Positions 31,485 through 42,380 of a DNA stretch of 64,000 bases are shown piece after piece; positions within the stretch are counted from its first letter, which is position 1, and the number at the start of each line of letters is the position of its first letter. Location: positions 1 through 64,000 of the forward strand of contig MCFE01000281.1 of assembly GCA_002104905.1 (NCBI GenBank), read 5' to 3'. Position numbers and translations under genes: made by a program. This DNA comes from Basidiobolus meristosporus CBS 931.73. Taxonomy: Eukaryota > Basidiobolomycota > Basidiobolomycetes > Basidiobolales > Basidiobolaceae. Below the pieces are notes generated by a model. It searched no databases. It saw only the letters and a list, made by a program, of their open reading frames with translations, and was not told the origin of the DNA.

Positions 31485-32959
31485 ACTTGGGACTTAGTCA
31501 AATTACCAATCAACCAAAAATCAATTGGATGCAGATGGGTCTTCAAGACAAAATACAAGGCTGATGGTACAATTGAAAGATACAAAGCAAGACTTGTAGC
31601 CAAACAATACTATCAAACAAAAGGACTTGACTAAACTGAGACCTTTGCACTGGCAGCCAAGTTTAATTCCATCAGATTAATATTGGCTATTGCAGCCAAA
31701 TATAAGTTTTTTATTCATTAAATGGATGTAAAGGCTGCATATTTGAATGGAGAACTTGATGAGGACGTGTATATGGACCAGCCTGATGGGTTTGTTGACC
31801 AAGATAAGCCCCATTTGGTCTGCAAGCTTAAAAAGTCACTATATGGTCTCAAACAATCACCAAGAGCCTGGAATTGCAAGATAGATACTTATTTGTAATC
31901 TTTGAGTTTTGAAAGAAGTAATGCTGACTACAGTATATACTATAAGCCAGATAGAGCAAATCCAGTTCTATTAGCTCTATATGTGGATGATCTTATTATA
32001 GCAGCCAATAACCTAGAAACATTGGAAGAGACTAAATCCAGCCTATCTAAGGAGTTCAAGATGTCTGATCTAGGAGAACTTAGTTACTACTTAGGGATTA
32101 AGTTCTCCATAGACAGAAGTATCCAGACTATTACCCTAAGCCAATCCAAGTATATTCAGGATATACTAAAGAAGTACATAATGGAAGACTGTAAACCGGC
32201 AGCTACCCCAATGGAGACAAACCTTAACTTGGTCAAAACTCAACCAAATCAAGTGAGCTTGGTGCCATCTAAAAGTCCTGACTTTCCTTATCAATCTATG
32301 GTCGGCAGTCTGATGTATATCATGCTTGGAACATGTCCAGATATCTCATATTCAGTGGGAGATGTCAGCCAACATAATCAGAACTATGGATCTGATCATA
32401 TTGCAGCAGTTAAGCAGATTTTTAGATACCTAAAAGGAACTGCTGATATCTGCTAAAGATACACTTATAAGGATTCAGAGCAGGATCTTGTGGGATACTC
32501 TGATGCTAATTGGAGACAAAATTTGTAAGACAGAAGATCCACCACAGGATGTATCTTTCTTTACTGCAAAGGAGCAATTTTGTGGAATTTAAGAAAGCAA
32601 CCAATTGTGGCACTTCTACCACAGAGGCAGAGTAAATGGCAGCCTGTGAAGCTACAAAAGAAGCAATGTGGCTAAAAAAACTTTTTACAGATTTAGGACT
32701 ATGTCAAAAAACACCTATTACTTTATTTCAAGATAATCAAGGATGTATAAAATTAGGTAGAAATCCAACTTTTCATGCCAGAACCAAGCACATAGATATT
32801 AGACATCATTTCATACGTGAAGCTATGGAGAATAACTTAGTTAGCTTAGTTTACTGTCCTACAGATGAAATGATTGCAGACATACTTACTAAACCATTAG
32901 CTAGAGACAAGTTTGAATATCTTAGGTCAAAATTAGGACTAGTCAGTATCAACATTTAG
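31485..32959 (+). pseudogene. copia reverse transcriptase and RNase H, broken
   Basis: After a nonsense codon at 31482-31484, RT can be followed through TWDLVKLP, the WVFKTKYKADG block, [17 protein letters not shown] and [14 protein letters not shown], to the active site LYVDDLIIA (about 31975), which is intact. A long open stretch runs from 31902 to 32456. RNase H follows (GYSDAN, then FQDNQGCIKL and HARTKHIDIRHHF) and ends with DILTKPLARDKFE at a natural stop near 32959. Stops at 31719 (CAA to TAA by comparison with the 47-49 kb copy), about 31632, 31896 and 32454 break it. Confidence 0.8.
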
Positions 32960-32970
32960 CTGAGTGGGAG
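32960..32970 (+). other. Polypurine tract of main copia copy
   Basis: CTGAGTGGGAG directly before the 3' LTR start TGTTGTAA at 32971. The same tract precedes other 3' LTRs of the family (37801-37810, 40246-40255, and reverse complement at 47296). Confidence 0.7.
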
Positions 32971-33166
32971 TGTTGTAAAAATTTGTAATTCCACCTAAAT
33001 ATTCACCTAACTTAGTCACTTCAATCATTACCCTTAAAATTATAGAGAATACTGATCAAGTTCCTTGTTGGGATTTACTTAGAATATTTTCACCAAAATA
33101 CCAGGTACCCAAAACATGAAAATTCTCAAAGTTGTCCAAACAGCCCCAAACTTTGCACACATGCTC

Positions 33167-34950
33167 TGTGGTAATGGAAAGTATTCCATTACTACAATAT
33201 CTCTAAACCAATATTGCACTCATTTCTTTATTTTGCTTTTTGCTATTGTAACACACAAGTGAAAGATCAAGAATTTCCAACTTTGATGAGCGAATGCTCC
33301 AGACCCTGACAAGCAATCCACTTAAGAATATTATGTCATACAGAACACATAGTAGCCAACACATATTTCAAATTACAGCTCATTTGAAGCAGTACTTAAG
33401 GAGTTATGACCAAAAGAGTCCAACTATTATATATACTATGCCTTATTGCTAGGATTACTATGGTGACTTTGATCACGTTTAATGTTCAAACCAGCCAATC
33501 AAATCATGTGAAATTCTCAGAGGTGCTGCGCCTATGTCCCATCTGCACCACTGCAAACTTTTAGCTTTGCATTGTATGTATTGCTTGCGCAATTGCCCAA
33601 AAACTTTGATCCTTCAAAATTTTCATATATATGACTTCCCCAGCTGAAAAATAAAGGAGAGCCTCTTGTTGTATCCAAGAGAAAGTGTAATAAAACTCTT
33701 GAATGGTTTAACTGAACCAAAGGGACAATTAAATGCAGAATCTTAGAATTGTCAGAGAGTGGCGGAAATATTAGCAGAAAGATTCTGATCTAATATTGAT
33801 CTTGGATATAGCTGGGTTGGCTATAAAGACAATGATATTTGTTTGCTAGGCAGGCTAGGCTTGGTGTTCTTTGGAGTGCTAGATATACTAGGCTTGGATA
33901 GAAACAAGAACTGAATTGTTGGATTCTTATTTTTGCTGAGGCAGAATCTTAATTTTGTTGAGACACACACTAAACCAAAAGGTTCAGTAAACTTTATTTA
34001 TACTTTTCTGATCAATTTGAATTAGTAAGCACCAAGGGACTGGATTGATTGAAATCAACTTGGGTGTTCATAGGTGCATAAGATAAATTGAAATTACATC
34101 ATCAATCACCTGATGTCTTGGCAACTGCACAGTGGTTGGATAGATCTCAGATGACTAATCACCTGGGAAGGCTTGGCAGATAGGTTGATAACGTAATGAC
34201 CATTTGAAAATAGATCAGGTGTGATAGCTAAAAATAGATTCTGAGGTGGGATAAAATAAACTGTAACTGGGATTTGTTATGTTTGGGTTAGGGAAATCAG
34301 TTAGGGTACTAGATTTTCAAATGGAGTAAAATTGGCTAAGTTTTAAATGTTGATGCACAACACCTCTCTTTCCAGAATCTCCACACTACAATTACAAGTT
34401 TAAAGGTTATAAGACTTCCCATGCATCACTTGCACTGTTGAGTATTCTGGCTTTGATCAGTACTACATCAGTAAAGAGACTGCAAAGCTCACAAGAATCC
34501 AATCTAAGTTCTACAAGAAACTACCACTTTTCTGTTGGAAAAGTCCCCTCTAAGAAACCCCTTGACTCTAAACACACCCGTTTAGGTCTAAAGACCCCTT
34601 TAGAGACTTCTACAACATACCCGTTTAGGTTAAAGGGGAGCTCAGAATTTCCATATTAGGAAATATTTCTCAGAAAGGAAAGTGACTTCCAAATAAGGAA
34701 AAGTTACTATAAAAGTAAATAAGCCCATTAGTCAACAGAAGGTCAGAACACTACTGTAGAAGTGATAAACACTGCCTACAGTATATTTTGAGCTTAAGAT
34801 TGAGGAAATTAGTGAAAGTTATATCTTCTATTGGTATATCAAACTCCCACTAAACTATTTCAGTATTAGCATACTGGAAGTTGTTGTATATTGTTGATTA
34901 GCCTCTACATTGTAGAACAAGCCCCAAACTAATCATAATACAACACAACA
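33167..34950 (+). repeat. LTR-like insertion A inside the copia 3' LTR
   Basis: It starts TGTGGTAATGGAAAGTATTC and ends ACAACACAACA, splitting the copia LTR, which resumes as ATTCTTCGGACCTTCC at 34951. A second copy in the opposite orientation lies at 49766-50953. The B copy is about 0.7 kb shorter mainly because A itself has a 696-base insertion. It contains TATATATGAC and AAATAAAGG near 33630-33655, an LTR-type promoter and poly(A) pair. I read it as a long LTR of an unclassified retroelement. Confidence 0.7.
33667..34362 (+). repeat. 696-base insertion nested in A
   Basis: TGTTGTATCCAAG to GATGCACAACA, flanked on both sides by CCTCT (33662-33666 and 34363-34367), a perfect 5-base target duplication confirmed by the uninterrupted sequence in copy B. 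It has no coding capacity, so it is a solo LTR or a small non-autonomous LTR element of a third family. Confidence 0.85.
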
Positions 34951-35107
34951 ATTCTTCGGACCTTCCTTAACCTATTCTACGTGTTTGTAATGCCAAGACC
35001 AGGTAAAAGTATAAATACTACTTTTACATTCAATAAATCATTAAGTGAACACCACATAATCTACTTGTTCTCCCAATCACTTCCAATATCTCCAAGACTG
35101 TTACAAC

Positions 35108-35310
35108 AGATATTCCTGTCATTGCAGATCTCCAAAACTTTGTCTGAGGGCTATTTAGGGCCTCTTTTACAGTCTGGGGCTCATCAATATGGACTGAATA
35201 GGTATAGGCTAAGTTTGTACTCCCGTTGATGTAGTAATTTGGGCTATCTCTTGTCTGATTGGATCTCCAGGCATTTGATACTGCAATGATCACTTGCAGT
35301 ATTCCTTAGG
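35108..35310 (-). pseudogene. copia pol fragment, opposite strand
   Basis: - strand reading: IPxPxSNAWRSNQTR-type linker, NLAYTYSVHIDEPQTVKEAL, FWRSAMTG, the region between integrase and RT. It lies directly after the end of the main copy's 3' LTR and may belong to the same older element as 27122-28281, with part lost between. Confidence 0.65.
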
Positions 35311-38156
35311 GTTAGTAATTCACTCAGATCTGTGAGGACCTTTGCAAAATTTATCCCTGGGTGGGATGAAGTATTCAATCACTTTTATTGATGATTATAC
35401 AAGATACATATGGGTCTACTTCATTGGGAGAAAGGAAGAAGCTCTGTCTAAGCTTGGAGAGTTTAAAGCCATAGTGGAGAGAAATATTGGTGAAAAAATA
35501 AAGAAAATACACTCTGACAATGGTGGAGAATATAACTCAAAACTCTTCATCCACTTCTACAAGATTCATCAGATAAAGCAAGAGACTACTGTACCATACA
35601 CCCCACTGCAAAATGAAGTAGCAGAACATACAACAGATCAATAACTGATATGGCAAGATCTATGATCCATGATCAAAAAATGTCCTATGATTTTTAGGCG
35701 GAATCAGTTGCCAGAGCTGTATACTTTAAATATTAGAGTTACAATGGAATACTTTGTGATTCTACTCCATGTGAAGCATGGTATGAGTAAAGATCATGTG
35801 CAGAGTATCTAAGAATTTTGAGTGTACAGCATATGCCAAGAAACTGCCTGGAAATCAGTCAGAATTTGAGCCAAAAAGTGTAAAATGCAAATTTTTAGGC
35901 TACCTCAATGAGAGTGAAGCATACAGACTCTACAATACCAAAGCAAAGAAGCTAACCAAGTCCAGGGATGTGTTGCTTGATGTATATTCAAAATTTTGAC
36001 AAAAGATGACATCAGCTGATGACAAAAATCTGATCTTAACTCCACCAATTATCAAAATTGAATCGGAGCAAAACAATGAAAATTTCTCACTTCACAGGAC
36101 TCTACCACTATGGTTCAGCTTGAATCAGTGCCAAAGAATATCCCAGAGGTGAGCATTACAGTATCAAAGGCCTGGAGATCCAACCAGACAAGGAATAGCC
36201 CAAATTACTATATCAATGAGGGTACAAATTTAGCCTATGCCTATTTGGTCCATATTGATGGGCCCCAGACTGTAAAAGAGGCCCTAAATAGCCCTCAGAC
36301 AGAGTTTTAACAATCTGCAATGACTGAGGAATATCAGGCCCTGATGGAAAATCAAACTTGGGACTTGGTCAAATTACCAATCAACCAAAAATCAATTGGA
36401 TGCGCATGGGTCTTCAAGACAAAATACAAGGCTCATGGTGCAATTGAAAGATACAAAGTAAGACTTGTGGCCAAAAAATACTCTCAAACAAAAGGACTTG
36501 GCTATACTGAGACCTTTGTGCCCATAGCCAAGTTCAATATCATCAGATTGATATTGGCTACTGCAGCCAAATATAAGTATTTATACATCAAATGGATGTA
36601 ACAACTGCATTTTTGAATGGAGAGCCTGATGAGGACATGTACATGTACCAGCCTGATGGGTGTTTTGACCAAGATAGCTCCCATTTGGGCTGCAAGCTTA
36701 CAAAGTCAATATATGGTTTCAAACAAACACAAAGAGCCTGGAATCTGTGAGTTTCAAAAGGAGTAATGCTGACTATATTATATACTATAACCAGATAGAG
36801 CAAGTCCAGTTCTATTAGCTCTATATGTGGATGGTCTTGTTATAGCAACCAATAACCTAGCAACATTGAAAGTGACTAAATCCAGCCTATCTAAGGAGTT
36901 CAAAATGTGCAATCTAGGAGAACTTGTTACTACTTAGGGATAAGGTTTTCATGGACTGAAGCACCCAGACTATCACATTAAGTCAATCCAAGTATATTCA
37001 AGATATACTTAAGAAGTACCAAATAGAAGACTGTAAACCAGCAGCTACCCCAGTGGTGACAAACCTTGACCTGGTCAAAACTCAACCAAATCAAGAGAGC
37101 TTAGTGCCATCTGAAAGCCATGACTTTCCTTATTAATCTATGGTTGGCGGTCTGATGCATATCATGCTTGGAACACATCCAGATTTCTCATATTCAGTGG
37201 AAGTTATTGACCAACATAATCACAAGTATGCCTCTGATCATATGGTAGCAGTTAAGTGGATTTTTAGATACCAATAAAAAAAACTGGTATCTGCATAAGA
37301 TAAACTTACAAGGGACAGAACAGGATCTTGTGAGATACTCTGATGCTGATTGGGGACAAAATTTGGAAGACAGAAGATTCACCACAGGATACACCTTTCT
37401 TTACTCTAAAGGAGTAACTTCATGGAATTCAAGAAAACAACCAACCGTAGTACTTTCTACCATAGAGGCAGAGTAGATGGCAGCCTGTGAAGCTACAAGA
37501 GAGGCCACATGGGTACAAAAGCTTTTACAGACTTAGGCCTATGTGAAAGAGCACCTATTACTTCACTTCAAGATAACCAAAGATATATAGTACTAGTTAG
37601 AATTCCAACTTTTCATGCTGTAACAAAGCACATGGATATTAAACATTATTTCACATGTGAAATTATAGAGAGTAGCTTAGTTAGCTTAGATTACTGTTCT
37701 TCAGATAAAATGATTGCAGACATATTCACCAAACCAATATCTAGAGACAAGTTTGAATATTTTAGGTCAAAATTAGGACTAGCTAGAATGAGCATTTAGC
37801 TGAGTAGGGGTGTTGAAAAATTTGTAATTCCATCTGAATATTCATCTAACTTGGTCACTTTGATTGTACCTTCAAATCCTAGGGAATACTGACCAAACTC
37901 CTTGTTGGGATTTACTTAGAATATTTTCACTAAATATTAGGTACCCAGAACATGAATATCCTCAAAGTTGTCCAAAAAGCCCCAAGCTTTACAGTTATGC
38001 TCTTGGAATCTTCCTTAACCTACTCTACATGCCTCTAATGCCAAGACTATGTAAAAGTATAAATACTACTCTTACATTCAATATATCATTAAGTGAATAT
38101 CACATAATGTACTTGTCCTCCCAATCCCTTCCAATATCTCCAAGACTCTTACAACA
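35311..38156 (+). mobile_element. Second + strand copia copy, pol and 3' LTR only
   Basis: It starts inside integrase (GPLQNLSLGGMKYSITFID, then IHSDNGGEYNSK and PLQNEVAEH) and runs through RT and RNase H to the 3' LTR at 37811-38156. There are many stops and frameshifts. The RT active site reads YVDGLVIA, so the second catalytic Asp is lost. RNase H ends at about 37799 with DIFTKPISRDKFE. The 5' half of the element is missing; the copy is old. Confidence 0.78.
37811..38156 (+). repeat. 3' LTR of second copia copy
   Basis: 346 bases, TGTTGAAAAA to CTTACAACA, preceded by the purine tract TGAGTAGGGG. Followed directly by repeat X at 38157. Confidence 0.8.
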
Positions 38157-39327
38157 AAAGAAACATCAAGTTGCCAGGAGAGTGCCAATAAGGGAGAAGA
38201 AAGCCAAAACAGATGTGTCAGAGCAGAATTTATCATGGAGAAAATGTAGTTCTTTACAAGAAGCACTCAGACAAAGTAGCAGTGAAAGCCATGGCAGTGA
38301 TAAAGGAAAAAGTAAAGGGAAAAATGGCTACCCAAGCCTGGAACAGGAAAGCATGCAAAAAAACTGCAGTTCTTGCCAATTAGTGCTGTAAGCCCAGAAC
38401 AGACTGAATCCCATCATAGCCAAGAAAAGTTACCAATAAGAAAACAGCTGTTTTCACAAGGGTTGGAAGCGCAGCCAGTTGAGCTACACTCCAGCAAGGT
38501 AGATGTGTTTGCAGAGAAAGGCAATTTGTCTACCACAGCCTCCACATCCCCCATTATTGATAGAGTGAAGATCCTACTGGCAGTCAAGGCTACAACATCA
38601 AGAGCTCAAGAGGCTATCACAATGCCCTCAGTGGAATTTGGAACACTAATAGGCACACCAAGTGGTTGCAGCACTTCTTCTAGAGCAGTGCTCAAGAAAA
38701 CACACTTGAATATTGCAAGGATTTATTACAAAGACTGGCAGATGAGGTGCTAGACCTTACAGTGCTGGCTGAGGACCCGGTCATGTGGGAACCAGTGAAT
38801 GAACAGTGGCATAAAGCCACAGGGTTCCTGCCAGAGATATGGAAACAGAGTGTCACAGCAGAAATACTTATTGAGTGGTGGATTTTAATGGAGTTACCAA
38901 CTGAGTGTGGGGTTGGGCTTAATGTTAGTGTGGGGCACAGGGACTTGTATAGGCCAATACAATTGGCAATCGAGGTACAACTGAAGTTTCAACCAAAATA
39001 AATCAATTTTTAGGCATAAAAGTAAGAGAAACAGTTGAGTCAGGAAGTAATGAGTTTAAAAAAGAGGTAATTACCAATCAATGTACACAAATGCAGATGG
39101 TGCTTAAGTGTCTAGGATCAGAAAGTGAGCAAATTGGCAGGGACCCAATCAAAAGCCACTTATACATTGATGTGATGAAACATTTTGACTAAGTTTTTTG
39201 TGAAATCTGGGGTGCAATTATTTTTGAACAGTCACTGCACAGTGTCTTGACAGAATCAGTACCTTTTAGTCATGGGACTTTGAACTTTTGACAGCCTTTT
39301 GACAGGATCATCATAATATTTTCTCAT
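38157..39327 (+). mobile_element. Unclassified coding repeat X, copy 1
   Basis: Begins with a Lys/Arg-rich stretch (KKHQVARRVPIREKKAKTD). It continues in pieces of three frames through VFAEKGNLSTTAST, TTSRAQEAITMPSVEF and VMWEPVNEQWHKATGFLPEI, to about 39001. The 3' part (about 39170-39327, TTTTTTGTGAAATCTGGGG onwards) matches 45986-46130 in reverse. Copies at 45986-46945, 52461-53940 and 57150-58652 show it is a family. I recognise no domain. It is bordered by copia sequence on both sides. Frame breaks indicate decay, but protein-level similarity between copies is clear. Confidence 0.6.
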
Positions 39328-40609
39328 AGAGAAAGAGTTCAAGATGTTCAATCTGGGAGAACTCTGTTACTACTTAGGGATAAAGTTCTCAACAGACTGA
39401 AGTTCCCACACTATCACCCTAAGCCAATCCTAATATATTCAAGTTATACTCAAGAAGTACCAAATGGAACACTGTAAACTAGCAGCTACACCAATGGAGA
39501 CAAACCTTAACTTGGTCAAAACTCAACCAATTCAAGAGAGCTTGGGGCTAACTGAAAGCCCTGACTCTCCTTATCAATTTATGGTCAGCATTTGGATGTA
39601 TATCAAGCTTAGAACATGTCCAGATATGTCATATTCAGTGGGAGTTGTCAGCCTATTTAATCAGAACTACGGATCTGATCATATAGCAGCAGTTAAGCGG
39701 GTTGTTAGATATCTAAAAGGAGCAGCTGTTATCTGCTCAAGATACACTTATAAGGATTCAGAATAGAATCTTATTGGATACTCTGATGCTAATTTTGGAT
39801 GATATTTAGAAGACAGATGTTCCACCACAGGATATACCATTCCTATTGTTGAGGAGCAATTTCATGGAATTCAACAAAGCAACCAACTGCAGCACTCTCT
39901 ACCACAGTGGCAGAGTATATGGCAGTCTGTGAAGCTGCAAAAGAAGTACTGTGGCCAAGAAAGATTTTCTTACAGATTTAGGTCTATGTCAAAAAATGCC
40001 CATTACATTTTTTCAAGATAATCAAGGATGTATACCATTAGGTAGAAATCCAACTCTTCATGCTGGAACAAAGAACATAGATATTAGACATCATTTCATT
40101 CATGGAGCTATAGAAAACAACGTAGTTAGCTTAGTAGACTATCCTTCAGATGAAACAATTGCAAACATCTATATCAAACCATTAGCTAGAGACAAGTTTG
40201 AATATTTTAGATCCAAATTAGGACTAGTTAGTATGAGCATTTAGCTGAGTGGGACTGTTGTAAGAATTTGTGATTACAACTAAGTATTCACCTAACTTAG
40301 TCACCTAGATCATTGCCTTCAAATCCTGAGAAATACTGACCAAATTCCATGTTGGGATTTACTTGGAATATTATCACCAAAATACCAGGTAACCAGTACA
40401 TGAAAATTAGATAAGTTGTCCAAGCAGCTACAAACTTTGCACACATGTTCTTGCGACCTTCCTTGACCTATTCTATGGGCTTTTTATGCCAAGACCATGT
40501 AAAAGTATAAGTACTTCTTTTATATTCTATAAATCATCAAGTGAAGACCACATAATTGACTAGTCCTACCAATCACATCCAATCACATCCAATATCTCCA
40601 AGACTCTTA
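39328..40609 (+). mobile_element. Third + strand copia fragment with 3' LTR
   Basis: It starts in RT at KEFKMFNLGELCYYLGIKF and runs through METNLNLVKTQP, RNase H (FQDNQGCIPLGRNPTLHAGT) and the terminal KPLARDKFEYF, stopping near 40244. LTR from TGTTGTAAGAATTTG at 40256 to about 40609. Frames are broken at several points. Confidence 0.72.
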
Positions 40610-40838
40610 GAATACTACATGCATGAGGCCATTGGGATGCTGTCTATGGACAAGAATAAGACATCAAGTATTAGAAGAAAGAGCAGAGTGTTGTAAAGAA
40701 ATGTAATTCAGCCTAAACATTTACCTATCTTAGTCACTTAGCTCATTACTTTCAACTCTTAGAGAAAACTCACCTGATGCTTGTTAGGATTTAGTTGAAA
40801 CATTCTCACCAAAAATCAGGTACCCAGTGTTGTAAGAG
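40610..40838 (+). mobile_element. Divergent copia gag and LTR remnant, copy 2
   Basis: CTACATGCATGAGGCCATTG then TGTTGTAAAGAAATGTAATT and the start of a divergent LTR. It matches 26430-26670 in the same order, so it is a fixed composite present twice. Confidence 0.55.
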
Positions 40839-40860
40839 TGTTGAAAATACTTGAAGATAT

Positions 40861-40950
40861 TAGACTTGTTCCGTTGGATAGTGCCACATAGTGCCAGCCG
40901 GTTTATAGTGCCGGATCAATCTGGCACTCTACAGCACTATCTGGCACTAT
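40861..40950 (+). repeat. Left TIR and subterminal TAGTGCC repeats
   Basis: After the TIR come three direct TAGTGCC copies (40879, 40889, 40906), then inverted GGCACT/AGCACTA/GGCACTA (40923, 40933, 40943). Clustered subterminal repeats are usual transposase-binding sites in Harbinger and related transposons. Confidence 0.6.
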
Positions 40951-41154
40951 AATTTCTACCATGATGCCAGTGGTATGATACAGTTACTGGTAATTTTACT
41001 CAATCTTACTTATGTTGCTCAGAATAGTGCTTTCCTTGCTTTATTTACTCTTCATAATGCTCCAGACACATTTCTCTCAGTGGATGTCTTCTTGTATGAA
41101 CATACTGTGCATTGATAAGTATCTTAACTATTTTACCTATTCTGCTGTTTTCTC

Positions 41155-41928
41155 CTATATATGACTTTCCTCTGTATTTACCTGCCAATAGCTGAATCTC
41201 TTCAGATATCCAAATGTGTGCTCTACCCTTGCTCTGAAATGATTAAATATCTCATTGTAGAGCTTCTGCTTCCTGCTAAGCACACCATTCCTTGGCTTCC
41301 TATAAGCTGTAATACATCCTAATCTCTGACAATCCTCTCCTATATAGGCCAAGTCTGCCATACATTTCTCCCCTCTACTGAATTCAGGATGATTCTCTAC
41401 CCAGAGTGCTTTGTCATGCCTACTTCCAGCAAATGGCCCACTAAACCAGATGATGTTACCCTCAATGTCAGACAGTGCTTGAAACTTCACACAGTGTGCC
41501 TTGTACTTGCCAGAATAAAAGTGCCTCTGCCCTCTAGAAGGTCTGTTAATCCTCACTGGGAAGGTATCCAAAATACTCCTGATATGGAACCTGTTGCTGA
41601 ACACTCTGGGATATGGAAGTCTATTGGAGCTTCTGAACCTAGTATTCCAAGCTTGCTCTAAGTCATTCATACCCTCTGCAAGGTGGTTCTCCATTGCTGT
41701 CAGCTGGGAATGAAAGCTTCTAGGACTTTTGTTGCCATGGATGGTGGGATGAAACCTTGTAGGGCAATAGTTCTTGTAATAGCAGAGAAGCTTAACAAGG
41801 GATCTCCTTGAGTAGATTGGGGTTGATGGTCCACAGTACTTGTAATAGATCTCCTCCAGTGTGTCAAAAGGAAATCCAGTGGTAGTGATGGGATTGATGA
41901 GAAAAGACCATTCAGATGAGTAAGTCAT
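41155..41928 (-). CDS. DDE_Tnp_4 (Harbinger/IS5-like) transposase
   Basis: 257 codons, uninterrupted. The N-terminal half is the family's helical part. The catalytic core starts with ILDTFPVRINRPS (first Asp), then HFYSGKYKAHCVKFQAL and FAGSRHDKALW, a strong DDE_Tnp_4 pattern. The second Asp is in CMADLAYIGED and the Glu in ARVEHTFGYLKR. All three catalytic acids are present. The protein is short for the family, which usually runs 300-400 residues; a little of the N-terminus or an exon could be missing. I found no CpG in the 774 bases, in sharp contrast to the second gene. A mutated + strand relative is at 45271-45985. The reaction would be excision and integration of the element through its TIRs. 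Confidence 0.78.
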   Translation of the reverse strand: MTYSSEWSFLINPITTTGFPFDTLEEIYYKYCGPSTPIYSRRSLVKLLCYYKNYCPTRFHPTIHGNKSPRSFHSQLTAMENHLAEGMNDLEQAWNTRFRSSNRLPYPRVFSNRFHIRSILDTFPVRINRPSRGQRHFYSGKYKAHCVKFQALSDIEGNIIWFSGPFAGSRHDKALWVENHPEFSRGEKCMADLAYIGEDCQRLGCITAYRKPRNGVLSRKQKLYNEIFNHFRARVEHTFGYLKRFSYWQVNTEESHI

Positions 41929-42380
41929 ATTAAAATTGATGGATGATTGTATGGTGGCGGTTTGAATTGATTTGGCGCAATCTGCGTTATTTATCTGATT
42001 TTTAACACATTATGGTTAAATCTCCATCAATTGCCATGTATCCCATCATTATGTTGCAAAAATCATCCGCAAACAATGCCTTGGTACTTTTATTGATGCT
42101 TTAATCATAGGTCTATAATCAAATAGGAAATCTGCAATTGATGTGATCTGATCCGTGTCAACGCGATCCAAGATGCATCATGCATAATATATGGAAAATT
42201 CAACAATCACTTTAGTTTTCATATATATTTCATATAAGACCAGGTTGATGCCAATATACTGCTGTATAAGTATCCAAATCTGTTGCTATGGTCCCCATAC
42301 CAAGCCTCAACTCATCTTTAGTACAACCCAGACAAAACCCATCCCCCAGCTCACAAGCGCGGTCCAGACCGGAAAAGTCA
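41929..42380. promoter_or_regulatory. Divergent promoter region of the Harbinger-like element
   Basis: AT-rich 0.45 kb between the two starts, with TATATATTTCATATAAG near 42222 on the + side. It must hold the promoters of both genes; exact starts are not determinable. An upstream in-frame ATG at 42288 exists for the + gene. Confidence 0.4.

Larger units (their letters stand above)
28282..35107 (+). mobile_element. Main Ty1/copia retrotransposon copy, non-autonomous now
   Basis: The most complete copia copy: 5' LTR 28282-28631, primer-binding site, gag, protease, integrase, reverse transcriptase, RNase H, polypurine tract, and a 3' LTR beginning at 32971. The order PR-IN-RT-RH identifies Ty1/copia. 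It carries nonsense codons and frameshifts, a solo LTR inserted in integrase (29958-30305) and a large insertion in the 3' LTR (33167-34950), so it cannot be active by itself. The flanks TCTTG and GATAT do not form a target duplication, suggesting later rearrangement. Confidence 0.85.
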
